From the NCBI RefSeq assembly GCF_001429025.1, contig NZ_LMHT01000012.1, positions 47,756-98,661 on the forward strand: a stretch of DNA of 50,906 bases, written 5' to 3'. Shown here piece after piece: positions 27,426 to 36,430 of the stretch. The DNA is from Phenylobacterium sp. Root700. Lineage in GTDB: Bacteria; Pseudomonadota; Alphaproteobacteria; Caulobacterales; Caulobacteraceae. The number at the start of each line of letters is the position of its first letter. The stretch's first letter is position 1. The notes under the pieces were generated by a model. The model ran no database searches and had not been told where the DNA came from. It worked only from the letters and a program-made list of their open reading frames with translations. Both the position numbers and the translations under genes were made by a program.

Positions 27426-30008
27426 TTGTTTTCCACGAGTAACGAGCCGAGCCGCGCGCCCATGTTCCGGCAGCGGCTGCGGAGCGGATTGATCATGGGC
27501 GCGTCGATCGCTGCAATCTGCGCGATCAGCCCACAGGCCTTCGCCCAGGTGTCCGAAGACGCCCCAACGGTCGAAGAAATTGTCGTGACAGCCGAGAAGC
27601 GCGAGCAGAGCTTGCAGAGCGTCGCGGTGGCGGTCTCGGCCTACACCAGCGAAAAGCGCGACGTGCTCGGTGTGAACACCGTCGAGGATCTCGCCCGCGT
27701 CACGCCAAGCCTCAGCTATACAAACAACGATCGCATGTCGATCCGGGGCCTTGGCCGACTGACCAACGCCATCGGCACCGATCCCTCCGTCGCCCTCTAT
27801 TCGGACGGCATCTTCTCCAACTCGATGACTGACGCGTCCACGCCGTCGCTGTTCATCGAGCGCACCGAAGTGCTGCGTGGGCCCCAGGGCACGCTCTACG
27901 GCCGCAACTCGATCGGCGGCGCGATGAACATCGTGTCCAAGCGCCCGACGGACGAGTTCAACGGCGAAGTCCGCGCCATGGTCGGCAACTTCGAAAGCTA
28001 TCGCCTGGACGCCATGGTTCGCGGGCCGGTGCTCGACAACCTGCGCTTCCTGCTCGGCGCCTCGACGGAGCGCCGCAACAAGGGCTTCATCGACAATATC
28101 GGGTCGGGCGGAAACGCCGCCGGGATCAAGCGCTACACCTTCGAGGCGCAGCTTGAAGCCGATCTCGGCGACAACACCACGGCGCGCCTGCGCTATACGA
28201 AATTCGACTGGAACGACAGCTACGGCGTCGGCAACACCTTCGCCAACAACATCTCGCCGTACGACACGACGTCCCTGGCGGGCGCCGGCACCAGCGCCCT
28301 CTACTACAACACCACCTACGGGCTGACCGCGCCGAACCCCGGCGTCGCCAACCCCTACGTCCAGAACGCCAACTCGACCGCGCGTGGCTCGCTGAAAGAT
28401 CATCACCGCCTGCACTTCGACGTGACGAGCGACCTGGGCTGGGCGACCCTGAAATATCTGGGCGGCTATCAGCAGTACAACTACTTCACCTCGACGGACT
28501 CCGACCTCTCCGGCCGCACCGCCCCCCAGAACATCCTGGTTGATGTCGACGGCGCCGGCCCGCGTCCGGCCTTCACCGCGACCAACGTGTCCACCGACGC
28601 GCGGACCTTCTACGAAGAGCGCCAGAGCTGGCTGTCGAACGAGATCAACCTCTCCTCGAACGGCGATGGCCCGCTCAACTGGATCGTCGGCGTCTATCAG
28701 TACGCCCAGGACTACGACCAGCCGCAGGGCATCCGGGTGGTCGGCGACCCCTCGGTGTTCCAACCGCTGACGCTGCAGGGCACGCCTGCCGCCCCCAACC
28801 CGAAGGGCGCCTTCCTCTATGTCGACGGTCACCTGGAAACCAAGTCGTACGCCGCGTTTGGCCAGATCGACTGGAAGTTCGCCGACGCTTGGACGCTGAC
28901 GGCCGGCCTGCGCTACACCAAGGACGAAAAGACGGGCTACGACGTCGCGCGCTACGTCGCTCGCAACCCGAGCATCGCGCTGGCGTTCGGGGCCGCCCTG
29001 CCGCCGTCGGTCGCTCAAGGCTATTCCGTCGACGTGACCACCCAGCAGATTTGCGGCGGGACCACCCTGGCCTCCTGCGCGGCCAATCCGCTGACCGCCA
29101 ACCTGACGGCCAACCCCGGCGGCGGCCTGCGGCGCGATCTGGCCGGCGACTGGGACGCCCTCACCGGCACCCTCGCCCTTCAGTGGCGGCCCGATTCCAG
29201 CACCAACCTCTATGCTCGCTATTCGCGCGGGTACAAGGCGGGCGGCTGGCTGGGTTCGAACGGGCTTTCGCCTGATCCCTATGCTGACCCGGAGTACGTC
29301 AACTCCTACGAAGCCGGCGCGAAGAAGACGTTCGGCGGCCAGCTACAGATCAACACGGCGCTCTTCTACACCGACTATAAGGGCTTCCAGGCCCCGCTGA
29401 CGGTGCCGCTGGGTTCGATCACCGCCACGCAGTTCCTGAACCTCGACGCCACGGTCTGGGGCCTCGAAGTGGAGACCCAGTGGTCGCCGGTTCGCGACCT
29501 GCAGTTCTTCTTGAACTACGCCTACCTGAACACCGAGCTCGATACCGGTTGCTGCTTCGTCGACACGATCGACCCGCTCGCGCTGGCGCCTGGCGCCCAG
29601 CCCGTCGGGCCGGCCGCCAACGGTCGGGTTCTCCAGACCGTCGTCGGCAACGACCTGCCGCTCTCGCCGCACAACAAGGTGACGGTTGGCGCGACCTACA
29701 CCTTCGACTTCGAGCCCGGCTCGCTGACCTTCAGCGGCACGGCGACCTATACGGACGCCCAGACGTCGGCGCTGTTCAACAACCCGGCCTATCGTTCGCC
29801 GTCCTTCACGACGGGCGATGTTCGGGTGCTGTGGCGTGATGCGGGCAGCCGCTACACGATGATCGGCTTCGTGAAGAACGTGACGGACGAGGTCGGCTTC
29901 GGAAGCTCGGTGGCCAGCCCCACCGGCCTCACCGCCGTCGGCGCTCGCCGTCAGGTCAGCCTGATCTTCCCCAGAACCTACGGGGTCGAACTGCAGTACC
30001 GCTTCTAA
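27426..30008 (+). CDS. TonB-dependent outer-membrane receptor
   Basis: This 860-residue receptor has a signal peptide ending near AFAQ (about residue 38), a TonB-box-like VEEIVVTAEKR, a plug domain with VLRGPQGTLYGRNSIGG (about 150-167) and a 22-strand-type barrel ending in YRF. A TTG at 27426, five bases behind AGGGAGG, is the best start. An ATG at 27462 (MFRQRLRSG) would give a more ordinary signal peptide but has no ribosome site. It is divergent from the GPH symporter and in the same putative TetR regulon as the GMC oxidoreductase. The substrate is unknown; nothing marks it as a siderophore or cobalamin receptor. Confidence 0.92.
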   Translation: MFSTSNEPSRAPMFRQRLRSGLIMGASIAAICAISPQAFAQVSEDAPTVEEIVVTAEKREQSLQSVAVAVSAYTSEKRDVLGVNTVEDLARVTPSLSYTNNDRMSIRGLGRLTNAIGTDPSVALYSDGIFSNSMTDASTPSLFIERTEVLRGPQGTLYGRNSIGGAMNIVSKRPTDEFNGEVRAMVGNFESYRLDAMVRGPVLDNLRFLLGASTERRNKGFIDNIGSGGNAAGIKRYTFEAQLEADLGDNTTARLRYTKFDWNDSYGVGNTFANNISPYDTTSLAGAGTSALYYNTTYGLTAPNPGVANPYVQNANSTARGSLKDHHRLHFDVTSDLGWATLKYLGGYQQYNYFTSTDSDLSGRTAPQNILVDVDGAGPRPAFTATNVSTDARTFYEERQSWLSNEINLSSNGDGPLNWIVGVYQYAQDYDQPQGIRVVGDPSVFQPLTLQGTPAAPNPKGAFLYVDGHLETKSYAAFGQIDWKFADAWTLTAGLRYTKDEKTGYDVARYVARNPSIALAFGAALPPSVAQGYSVDVTTQQICGGTTLASCAANPLTANLTANPGGGLRRDLAGDWDALTGTLALQWRPDSSTNLYARYSRGYKAGGWLGSNGLSPDPYADPEYVNSYEAGAKKTFGGQLQINTALFYTDYKGFQAPLTVPLGSITATQFLNLDATVWGLEVETQWSPVRDLQFFLNYAYLNTELDTGCCFVDTIDPLALAPGAQPVGPAANGRVLQTVVGNDLPLSPHNKVTVGATYTFDFEPGSLTFSGTATYTDAQTSALFNNPAYRSPSFTTGDVRVLWRDAGSRYTMIGFVKNVTDEVGFGSSVASPTGLTAVGARRQVSLIFPRTYGVELQYRF

Positions 30009-30020
30009 CAGGCCTTGGCC

Positions 30021-30044
30021 GGGCGCCGCCTTCGGGTGGCGCCC
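30021..30044. terminator. Strong UUCG stem-loop between convergent genes
   Basis: A 10-bp stem (GGGCGCCGCC against GGTGGCGCCC, one G-T wobble) is closed by a TTCG tetraloop. It begins 13 bp after the TonB receptor stop and 12 bp before the convergent TetR stop. It lacks a T-tract in either direction. It probably protects or terminates both transcripts, but a classic intrinsic terminator cannot be claimed. Confidence 0.6.
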
Positions 30045-30055
30045 GCGCCAGACGA

Positions 30056-30718
30056 CTAGCTCGGGTGGGAGAGCAGATAGCCCGCGCCGGCCATGAGCCG
30101 GTCAGCCAACTCAGGCGGCAACTTGCCGTCCGGCTGAGACGACATGATCGCCGCCATTCCACGCGCCAGCGCCCACAGGGCGTAGGCCGCGCTTTGATGA
30201 TGTTCCTTGGGGATGCGCGGATCGGACTGAACGACCGCCTCGTGCGTCAGGAAGGTCTTGTTCTCGGCTTCGCGCAGAGCCTCGTGGCGCGCGAGCAGCC
30301 GCGGATTGAACATCAGTGAGAACAGTTCGGCCCGGGTCTCCGAGAATTTGAAGAAGGCGACTGCGCTCGCGCCGATAGGCAGGGCGCCGGAGCTTGGCTG
30401 CGCGTCGATCATGTCGCGCCGAAGGCTCTCGAAGCCCATCACGCCCAGGCTGAGGAGGATGTCCTCCTTGTTGCTGAAGTAATGATACATCGACGCGATG
30501 CCGATGCCGGCCTCTTCGGCGATGGCCCGAAGGTTGAGCGCCTCGATCCCCCGCGTTTCCAGGATGTGGGCCGCGGCCGACATGGCCTTGGCCTTAACGC
30601 CATGCGTCTGGTGTGATGCATGCCTGATGCCCTGCGGCGATGAATGCGGCCACCGAAGGACGCGATCGCCCAAGGCAGGCTGAATGGCCACGCGTGAGCT
30701 CAGCGTAGATCCCGTCAT
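30056..30718 (-). CDS. TetR-family transcriptional regulator
   Basis: This 220-residue repressor-type protein has a TetR helix-turn-helix at about residues 50-95 (AEEAGIGIASMYHYFSNKED) and a helical ligand-binding region after it. It has about 40 extra residues in front of the DNA-binding domain, more than usual. The ATG at 30718 is nevertheless well supported by GGGAGGAA directly upstream. The open frame beyond it was not used. The operator-like TCGAATAGCGTTCGA lies 79 bp upstream at 30797-30811, which suggests self-regulation. It is downstream of the GMC gene on the same strand. The inducer is unknown. Confidence 0.88.
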   Translation of the reverse strand: MTGSTLSSRVAIQPALGDRVLRWPHSSPQGIRHASHQTHGVKAKAMSAAAHILETRGIEALNLRAIAEEAGIGIASMYHYFSNKEDILLSLGVMGFESLRRDMIDAQPSSGALPIGASAVAFFKFSETRAELFSLMFNPRLLARHEALREAENKTFLTHEAVVQSDPRIPKEHHQSAAYALWALARGMAAIMSSQPDGKLPPELADRLMAGAGYLLSHPS

Positions 30719-30793
30719 GTTTCCTCCCGCCCCAAACGCCTTGGCGGTTTGGTGACAAGCCTGCTCGAAGCGCAGGTCAGCCCAACTCATCGC

Positions 30794-30815
30794 CGTTCGA
30801 ATAGCGTTCGAATAG
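30794..30815. promoter_or_regulatory. Operator-like tandem repeat upstream of the tetR gene
   Basis: Two perfect tandem copies of CGTTCGAATAG (30794-30804 and 30805-30815) contain the pattern TCGAATAGCGTTCGA at 30797-30811. The same 15-bp layout lies in front of the transporter, the receptor and the GMC gene. Position just ahead of the TetR start fits autoregulation. Confidence 0.6.
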
Positions 30816-30878
30816 CCGATAGGCATGACCGACGCCCTCATCGTCCGGTTACGAGACGTCGAGGGCGGCCACGACGCG

Positions 30879-32540
30879 CTAGGCGGCGGCGCGCAACGTC
30901 CGGCCCAGGATCATGTCCGACGCCTTTTCAGCGATCATCATCGTCGGCGCATTGGTGTTGCCCGAGACCAACCTGGGCATGACCGACGCATCGACCACGC
31001 GGAGGTTCTGAATTCCGATCACCCGAAGTTCGGGATCCACGACCGCCATCGGGTCCCGGCCCATCTTGCAGGTGCCGACGGGGTGGTAGAGCGTCGTGCC
31101 GGCGGCCCTGGCGAAGGCCAGCAGAGCCGCATCGTCCTGCAAGGCGTCATCGGGCATCAGCGACTGCACGATTTGCGACTTGAGGGCGGCCTGGTCGGCG
31201 ATCTTCCGCCCCCACTTCAGGGAAGCGATGGCCACCTGCTGGTCGATGGGATCGGCAAGATAGTTCGGCACGATCCTGGGGTGGACGGTCGGATCGGTCG
31301 AGCGAATGTGGATGTGACCGCGAGACTCCGGCCGCAGCTGGCAAGGCGCCATCGTCAGACCTGGATGGGTGTCCAACACCATCTTCTGGGCCGCCATCGA
31401 CTTCGCCCGGTCGGTGGAGGCCGGCATCACGTGGAACTGGATGTCAGGCTCGGCGAGGTCGGGCCGCGACTTGCAGAACGCGGCGACATGCGCCGCTGAG
31501 AGCGTCAGCAGACCACGCCGCTGGACTGCGTACTTGACCACCTCGCCCGCGAACCGCGCGCCGCGCGTCATCTGATTGACCGACATGGCTCCGGGCTTCA
31601 GCCGCCACTGCATGGTGATCATGTAGTGGTCTTGAAGGTTCTCACCGACGCCTGGGAGGTCATGCACCACAGGCACGCCCATCTCCTGGAGATGCGCGCC
31701 CGAGCCGATGCCGGAGAGCTCCAGGAGTTGCGGGGAATTGATCGCCCCGCCCGCCAGGATCACCTCGCGCGCCGCGCGCACGGTCTTGGTTTCACCGCCC
31801 TGTTGGTAGGCCACGCCGACCGCGCGCTTTCCCTCCAGCAGCACCTTGGTCGCCAGCGCCCGGGTCACGACCCGCAGGTTCGGCCGGCTCATCGCCGGAT
31901 GCAGGTAGGCGACGGCCGCCGATTGCCGCTGCCCGTTCTTGACGGTCAGTTGATACCAGTTGGCGCCTTCCTGGTTCTCGCCGTTCACATCCCGGCGGGG
32001 CAGTCCGGCCTGGCCGCAGGCCTCGATGACAGCGTCCGAGACGGGGAACTTCGCGCGCGGATCGGAGACGTTGAGCGGGCCCCCCGTGCCGTGCCACTCG
32101 TTCTCGCCGAGCTCCTGGTGTTCAGAGCGCCGGAAGTACGGAAGCACGTCGTCCCAGCTCCACCCCTCGCAATTGAGCTGCCGCCAATTGTCATAGTCGG
32201 CGTGCTGGCCGCGAATATAGAGCAACCCGTTGATCGAGGATGATCCCCCCAGCACCTTGCCGCGAGGCCAGGCATGCTCGCGCCCGTTAGTGCCGGCGTC
32301 GGGATCGGTCTTGTAGAGCCAATTGACCTTCGGATCCTTCATGGTCATGCCAAAGCCGACCGGCACGTGGATCATCATGTTCGAGAAGAACTGGCTCGGC
32401 TCGCGGGTCGGCCTGTCGTCCCCGCCGGCCTCCAGGAGAAGAACGCGAGTGCGGCCGTCAGCGCTCAGCCGATTAGCGAGCACGCAACCCGCCGACCCAC
32501 CGCCGACGATCACGTAGTCGGCTTCGAGTTCTTGTCCCAT
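30879..32540 (-). CDS. GMC-family FAD oxidoreductase (choline/alcohol dehydrogenase-like)
   Basis: This 553-residue flavoprotein oxidises an alcohol to an aldehyde. The N-terminal FAD motif is DYVIVGGGSAGCVLA (about 8-22), the second signature GGAINSPQLLELSGIG is at about 263-278, and the catalytic His486 (LYHPVGTCKMG) and Asn530 (SGNTNAPT) are present. Sequence style is that of the choline dehydrogenase/alkanol dehydrogenase branch. It does not sit with the betaine genes, so a choline role is not assumed. The start has GGAGGA six bases upstream. An operator-like site at 32629-32643 places it in the putative TetR regulon with the TonB receptor and symporter. The substrate is probably the imported alcohol. 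Confidence 0.9.
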   Translation of the reverse strand: MGQELEADYVIVGGGSAGCVLANRLSADGRTRVLLLEAGGDDRPTREPSQFFSNMMIHVPVGFGMTMKDPKVNWLYKTDPDAGTNGREHAWPRGKVLGGSSSINGLLYIRGQHADYDNWRQLNCEGWSWDDVLPYFRRSEHQELGENEWHGTGGPLNVSDPRAKFPVSDAVIEACGQAGLPRRDVNGENQEGANWYQLTVKNGQRQSAAVAYLHPAMSRPNLRVVTRALATKVLLEGKRAVGVAYQQGGETKTVRAAREVILAGGAINSPQLLELSGIGSGAHLQEMGVPVVHDLPGVGENLQDHYMITMQWRLKPGAMSVNQMTRGARFAGEVVKYAVQRRGLLTLSAAHVAAFCKSRPDLAEPDIQFHVMPASTDRAKSMAAQKMVLDTHPGLTMAPCQLRPESRGHIHIRSTDPTVHPRIVPNYLADPIDQQVAIASLKWGRKIADQAALKSQIVQSLMPDDALQDDAALLAFARAAGTTLYHPVGTCKMGRDPMAVVDPELRVIGIQNLRVVDASVMPRLVSGNTNAPTMMIAEKASDMILGRTLRAAA

Positions 32541-32892
32541 TCAGTCCTCCGGGTATTTCCAGTTTGGGTCGATCGACCCCCAGCGGCGGCGCCCTCCGGC
32601 GTCCGTCCGCTGCGCAACCTCGATAGGGTCGAATGACGTTCCACAAGCGGCTGCAGGCGGGCCTGGAGGCTGCGCCGGGCCTTGCCAGCGCCCGCACGAT
32701 GCAGGGCGCGGGCCACGGACCGATAGCGACGATAGGAGATGAGAAATCTGGAGGTGACGCCGCCGCCTTATGGCCTTACCAATAGAGAAAGCGGCCAAAC
32801 ATGTTGTCGAGACCGTCAAAAATTGCTGCAAAATTGGTCATGCCAATACCGCACTGAACGCTGGGCATGGCGGAGCATTGGGGAAGACACCT
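32541..32892. promoter_or_regulatory. Divergent control region of the GMC gene and the GH2 gene
   Basis: This 352-bp gap carries two different operator types. Towards the GMC gene, TCGAATGACGTTCCA (32629-32643) matches the TetR-type pattern; it and the flanking CACAAG are nearly the same as the copy at 27222. Towards the GH2 gene, ATTGGTCATGCCAAT (32833-32847) is a near-perfect palindrome of the GntR/UxuR kind. A weaker TATGGCCTTACCAAT lies at 32769-32783, centred 64 bp upstream. TTGTCG at 32803-32808 may be a -35 element for the GH2 gene. The open frame that crosses this area was rejected as the gene start. Confidence 0.6.
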
Positions 32893-35496
32893 ATGACCGG
32901 AACCGCAGCGACGACGCGCGACACCATCCCCCTCTCCGACGGCTGGCGCTTCCAGCTGGACGACGCCCTGGCCGGCGTCGAGCAGCCCGACTTCGTCGAC
33001 ACCGACTGGAGCGTGGTCAGCGTTCCGCACAGCTGGAACCGCGCCGGCTACTACATTCCAGAATCCGCCAGCCGCATAAACACGGCCGAGAACGTCAATA
33101 TGCAGCGGGGCGTCGGCTGGTATCGACTGACCTTCGCTGCCCCGGAGAACCTGGCGGAAAAACTCTGCTGGCTGCAGTTCGACGCGGCCAGCCGGGTCGC
33201 CGAGATCTGGCTGAACGGCGTGCGGCTCGGCGAGCACAAGGGCGGGTTTTCCAGGTTCCGCTTCAACGCCACCCCGGCTCTGCGCACGGGCCAGCCCAAC
33301 CTGTTGGTGGTGAAGACCGACAACACCAATCCCGATGTCGGCACGGCCACCGCCGACGTCCTGCCCCTGGCCGGCGATTTCTTTGTGCATGGCGGCCTCT
33401 ATCGCGCCGTGTCGCTGATCGTCACCGACGCGGTGCACATCGACATGCTCGATTTCGGGGGGCCCGGCGTCTATGCGGCCACCACCGCGGTCGAGGGTTC
33501 GCAGGCGCAGATCGCCGTCCGCACCAAGCTGCGCAACGATAGTGCCGCCTCGGCCGAGACGCTCATTGTCACCACCCTGCGCAGCGCCGAGGGCGTCGTG
33601 GTCGCGCAGGGCTCGCAGCCGCTCACGCTCGCCGCCGGCGACGGTGATGAGATTTCCCAGACCCTGAGCGTCACCGACGTTCGGCTCTGGGACGGCGTGG
33701 CCGATCCCTACCTCTACGCGCTGTCGGTCGAGATCCGCACGGCGTCGGGGACCATCCTCGACAGCACGGAACAGTCGTTCGGCGTCCGCCAATTCCGGAT
33801 CGATCCGGACCAGGGCTTCTTCCTGAACGGCCGCTCGGTGCCCCTGCGCGGCGTGTCACGCCACCAGGATCGCGAAGGCAAGGGCTGGGCCCTGTCGGCG
33901 GACGACGAAGCCCAAGACGTCGAGATGATTTGCGAGCTGGGCGCCAACACGATCCGCCTGGCCCACTACCAGCAAAGCCAGCACATCCACGAACTGGCCG
34001 ACCGCCACGGCCTGATCCTCTGGGACGAGATTCCGCTGGTGTCCAAATGGACGCTCACCGTCGACCAGCCGCTGGCCTCGCCCGGCCTGGTCGACAACGC
34101 CCGCCAGCAATTGATCGAACTGATCCGCCAGAACTACAACCACGCCTCGGTCGTGGTCTGGGGCATCGCCAACGAGGTCGATTTTGGCCGGCCGGTGTCC
34201 GGCGACTTCGGGATCGGCGCGGAGGGCGAAGGCCCCGACCCGGCGCCGCTGCTGGAGTTCCTCGACCAGATCGTAAAGAGCGAGGACCGGGGACGCCCGA
34301 GCACCATCGCCAACTGCTGCGAGGGTGCGAACTTCGCCGGCGCGGCCCACGTGCCGATCGTCGCCGAAAAGGCCGAGGTCAGCGGCGCCAACCGCTACTA
34401 CGGCTGGTACTACGGCAAGCCCGAGGAACTGGGACCGCAGCTCGACCGCCTCTACGCCGCCCATCCCAAGACGCCGCTGTCGATCAGCGAATACGGCGCC
34501 GGCGGCTCCTTCTCGCAGCAGACCGACAACCCGCTCGGCGGGCCGGCCAGCGCCTTCGGCCGCATCCAGCCGGAGGGCTATGAGAGCCACGTCCACGAGC
34601 GCTGCTGGGCCGACATCACCGCCCGGCCCTATCTGTGGGCGACCTGGATCTGGAACATGTTCGACTTCGCCACGACCATCCGGCGCGAAGGCGATGCCAT
34701 GGACATCAACACCAAGGGCCTGGTGCGTTACGACCGCGGCGCCCGCAAGGACGCCTTCTTCTTCTACCAGGCCAACTGGTCGAAAGCCCCGGTGGTGCAC
34801 ATCACCGGCCGCCGCTACGTCGAGCGCGCCTATGCGGTGACCGACATCAAGGTCTACAGCAACGCCGCAACCACCGAGCTCTTCCTCAACGGCGCCTCGC
34901 TGGGGACGGTGGAGACCGGCCCGCACGGGATCTGCATCTGGCCCGGCGTCAGGCTGGCGCCCGGCGTCAACCAGATCAGCGCCTCGGGCGCGTTCGCGGG
35001 CGGCAAGATCAGCGACCAGGTCGAGTGGCGCCTAGACGCCGGCGCCCACAGCCAGGTGCGGATCAACTGCGGCGCCCTGATGGGCGCGACGACGAGCGAC
35101 GGCCGCTACGGTTCGGACAACTTCTTCGTCGGCGGCGCGACCGGCAAGGTCGGCAAGAAGGCGCTGGAACTGGCCGACACCCCCGCCGCTCACGAGTTGC
35201 TCAGCACCTTCCGAAAGGGCGCCTTCGCCTATGAGGCGCCGCTCGAGAACGGCGCCTATTCGGTGACCCTGAAGTTCGTGGAACCCGGAAACCTCGCGGC
35301 GGGCGAGCGCACCTTCGACGTGCTCGCCAACGGCCGCCCGGTGCTGGAGGCCTTCGATATCGCCCTGGCCGCCGGCGGCGCCCTGAAGGCGGTCGAGCGG
35401 AGCTTCCCGGTCGAGGTTTCGGACGGCGTGCTGCGCCTGGACTTCAAGCCGCTGCAGGGCGAGGCCCTGGTGTCCGTCGTGGAGATCTGTCGCTAA
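32893..35496 (+). CDS. Glycoside hydrolase family 2 enzyme with malectin-like C-terminal domain, probable beta-glucuronidase
   Basis: This 867-residue enzyme has the GH2 sugar-binding domain (about 10-180), the Ig-like domain (about 185-300) and a TIM barrel (about 305-600). The acid/base is Glu428 in WGIANEVDF and the nucleophile is Glu533 in SISEYGAGG. The tail (about 725-867, from RINCGALMG) looks like a malectin/CBM57-type carbohydrate-binding domain. No signal peptide is seen, so it should act on imported glycosides. The ATG at 32893 was preferred over an upstream in-frame start because GGGGAAG precedes it and the operator lies between. The adjacent glucuronate pathway suggests a beta-glucuronosidase; beta-galactosidase is the alternative. 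Confidence 0.88.
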   Translation: MTGTAATTRDTIPLSDGWRFQLDDALAGVEQPDFVDTDWSVVSVPHSWNRAGYYIPESASRINTAENVNMQRGVGWYRLTFAAPENLAEKLCWLQFDAASRVAEIWLNGVRLGEHKGGFSRFRFNATPALRTGQPNLLVVKTDNTNPDVGTATADVLPLAGDFFVHGGLYRAVSLIVTDAVHIDMLDFGGPGVYAATTAVEGSQAQIAVRTKLRNDSAASAETLIVTTLRSAEGVVVAQGSQPLTLAAGDGDEISQTLSVTDVRLWDGVADPYLYALSVEIRTASGTILDSTEQSFGVRQFRIDPDQGFFLNGRSVPLRGVSRHQDREGKGWALSADDEAQDVEMICELGANTIRLAHYQQSQHIHELADRHGLILWDEIPLVSKWTLTVDQPLASPGLVDNARQQLIELIRQNYNHASVVVWGIANEVDFGRPVSGDFGIGAEGEGPDPAPLLEFLDQIVKSEDRGRPSTIANCCEGANFAGAAHVPIVAEKAEVSGANRYYGWYYGKPEELGPQLDRLYAAHPKTPLSISEYGAGGSFSQQTDNPLGGPASAFGRIQPEGYESHVHERCWADITARPYLWATWIWNMFDFATTIRREGDAMDINTKGLVRYDRGARKDAFFFYQANWSKAPVVHITGRRYVERAYAVTDIKVYSNAATTELFLNGASLGTVETGPHGICIWPGVRLAPGVNQISASGAFAGGKISDQVEWRLDAGAHSQVRINCGALMGATTSDGRYGSDNFFVGGATGKVGKKALELADTPAAHELLSTFRKGAFAYEAPLENGAYSVTLKFVEPGNLAAGERTFDVLANGRPVLEAFDIALAAGGALKAVERSFPVEVSDGVLRLDFKPLQGEALVSVVEICR

Positions 35497-35512
35497 AGGA
35501 GCCGGCCGCGCA

Positions 35513-36274
35513 TCAGGTCACCCGGCGGCGGGCGTACTCTGTCCGCTGCTTGGCGACCTCGGTCCGCGCCCGCTCCACCGCCTCGATCTCGGTGGCCGCG
35601 AGCAGCCCCTCGATGACCCGCTCCAGGTGGTCGCGCATCTCCTTGCGCGCCCGCTGCGGGTCGCGCGCCTTCAGGGCGTCCAGCAGGCGGCGGTGCTCGT
35701 CGATCCTCGGCTTCACCCCCACCAGACGCGCCCTGTCCAGCATGTGGCGGCAGAGCGGCGAGCGGTAGCGCAGGTCCCACAGGGTCTCGATCACGGTGAC
35801 GATCGCCGCGTTCCGGGTGGCCTCGGCGATCGCTACATGGAAGCGTCGATCGGCCTGCTCGCCCTTGGCGTCGCCGGCGTTCTCCTCGACCATCTCGACC
35901 AGGATCGCCTCCAGCTCGACGAGCTGTTCCTCGGTGATGGTCGTCGCCGCCAGGGCCGCGGCCTCGCCCTCGAACAGCACCCGGGCCTCGGTCAGCTCGA
36001 ACGCCCCGATGTCCAGGTCCGGCGCCGCGGCCTCGACCGGCGGCGTGTCGGTCACATAGATGCCCGATCCATGCCGCGCCTCGACCAGGCCGCGGATCTC
36101 AAGGGCCAGCATCGCCTCGCGCACCGTGGGACGGCTGACGCTGAATTCCTCGGCCAGGTCCCGCTCGGACGGCAGCCGCTGGCCGGGCTTGTATTGGCCG
36201 CGCTCGATCGACGCGCCGACGGCGGCGACGACCTGCTGATAGAGCTTACGAGCGCCGGCGGTGGTTCTTGTCAT
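35513..36274 (-). CDS. GntR/FadR-family regulator of hexuronate genes
   Basis: This 253-residue regulator has a winged helix-turn-helix at about 10-75 (RLPSERDLAEEFSVSRPTVR) and a C-terminal FCD ligand-binding domain (about 95-230). It lies between the GH2 gene and uxaC, convergent with the first and divergent from the second. UxuR and ExuR, the hexuronate repressors of enteric bacteria, belong to this family and recognise ATTGG-centred palindromes; similar sites lie at 32833 and 36374. It is probably a repressor released by a glucuronate-derived intermediate. The ATG at 36274 was chosen because the family homology begins there; the open frame upstream lies in the promoter region. Confidence 0.9.
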   Translation of the reverse strand: MTRTTAGARKLYQQVVAAVGASIERGQYKPGQRLPSERDLAEEFSVSRPTVREAMLALEIRGLVEARHGSGIYVTDTPPVEAAAPDLDIGAFELTEARVLFEGEAAALAATTITEEQLVELEAILVEMVEENAGDAKGEQADRRFHVAIAEATRNAAIVTVIETLWDLRYRSPLCRHMLDRARLVGVKPRIDEHRRLLDALKARDPQRARKEMRDHLERVIEGLLAATEIEAVERARTEVAKQRTEYARRRVT

Positions 36275-36347
36275 GGTGGTCGAACAGCTTCGCAGATTGG
36301 ACCCGATCGTACGAGCCACACCCCAGCCTGCCAACCGAGAAGAGGAG

Positions 36348-36388
36348 TTGACAGGCCTGGGCCGGCGATCGAAATAGGTATGACCAAT
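36348..36388 (+). promoter_or_regulatory. uxaC operon promoter with overlapping GntR-type operator
   Basis: A consensus -35, TTGACA, is at 36348-36353. A weak -10 candidate (AAATAG/GAAATA) lies 17-18 bp downstream at 36371-36377. The palindromic ATAGGTATGACCAAT at 36374-36388 overlaps the -10 and the likely start of transcription, where a repressor would block polymerase. It matches ATTGGTCATGCCAAT before the GH2 gene in the same ATNGG-N5-CCAAT frame. Confidence 0.65.
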
Positions 36389-36430
36389 TTGCGACTTCTC
36401 CGCAAACCGGGCACGAGGACCCACGACATC

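Noticed and set aside
30879..32540. Choline dehydrogenase (betA) feeding the betaine pathway
   Set aside because: The GMC family is right, but the gene carries the TetR-type operator and sits with the receptor and symporter, not with the gbc/sox genes. No aldehyde dehydrogenase neighbour supports choline oxidation.
35627..36430. Long N-terminal extension of the uxaC frame
   Set aside because: It is antisense to the GntR gene and crosses the promoter with TTGACA and the operator. UxaC length fits the ATG at 36431.
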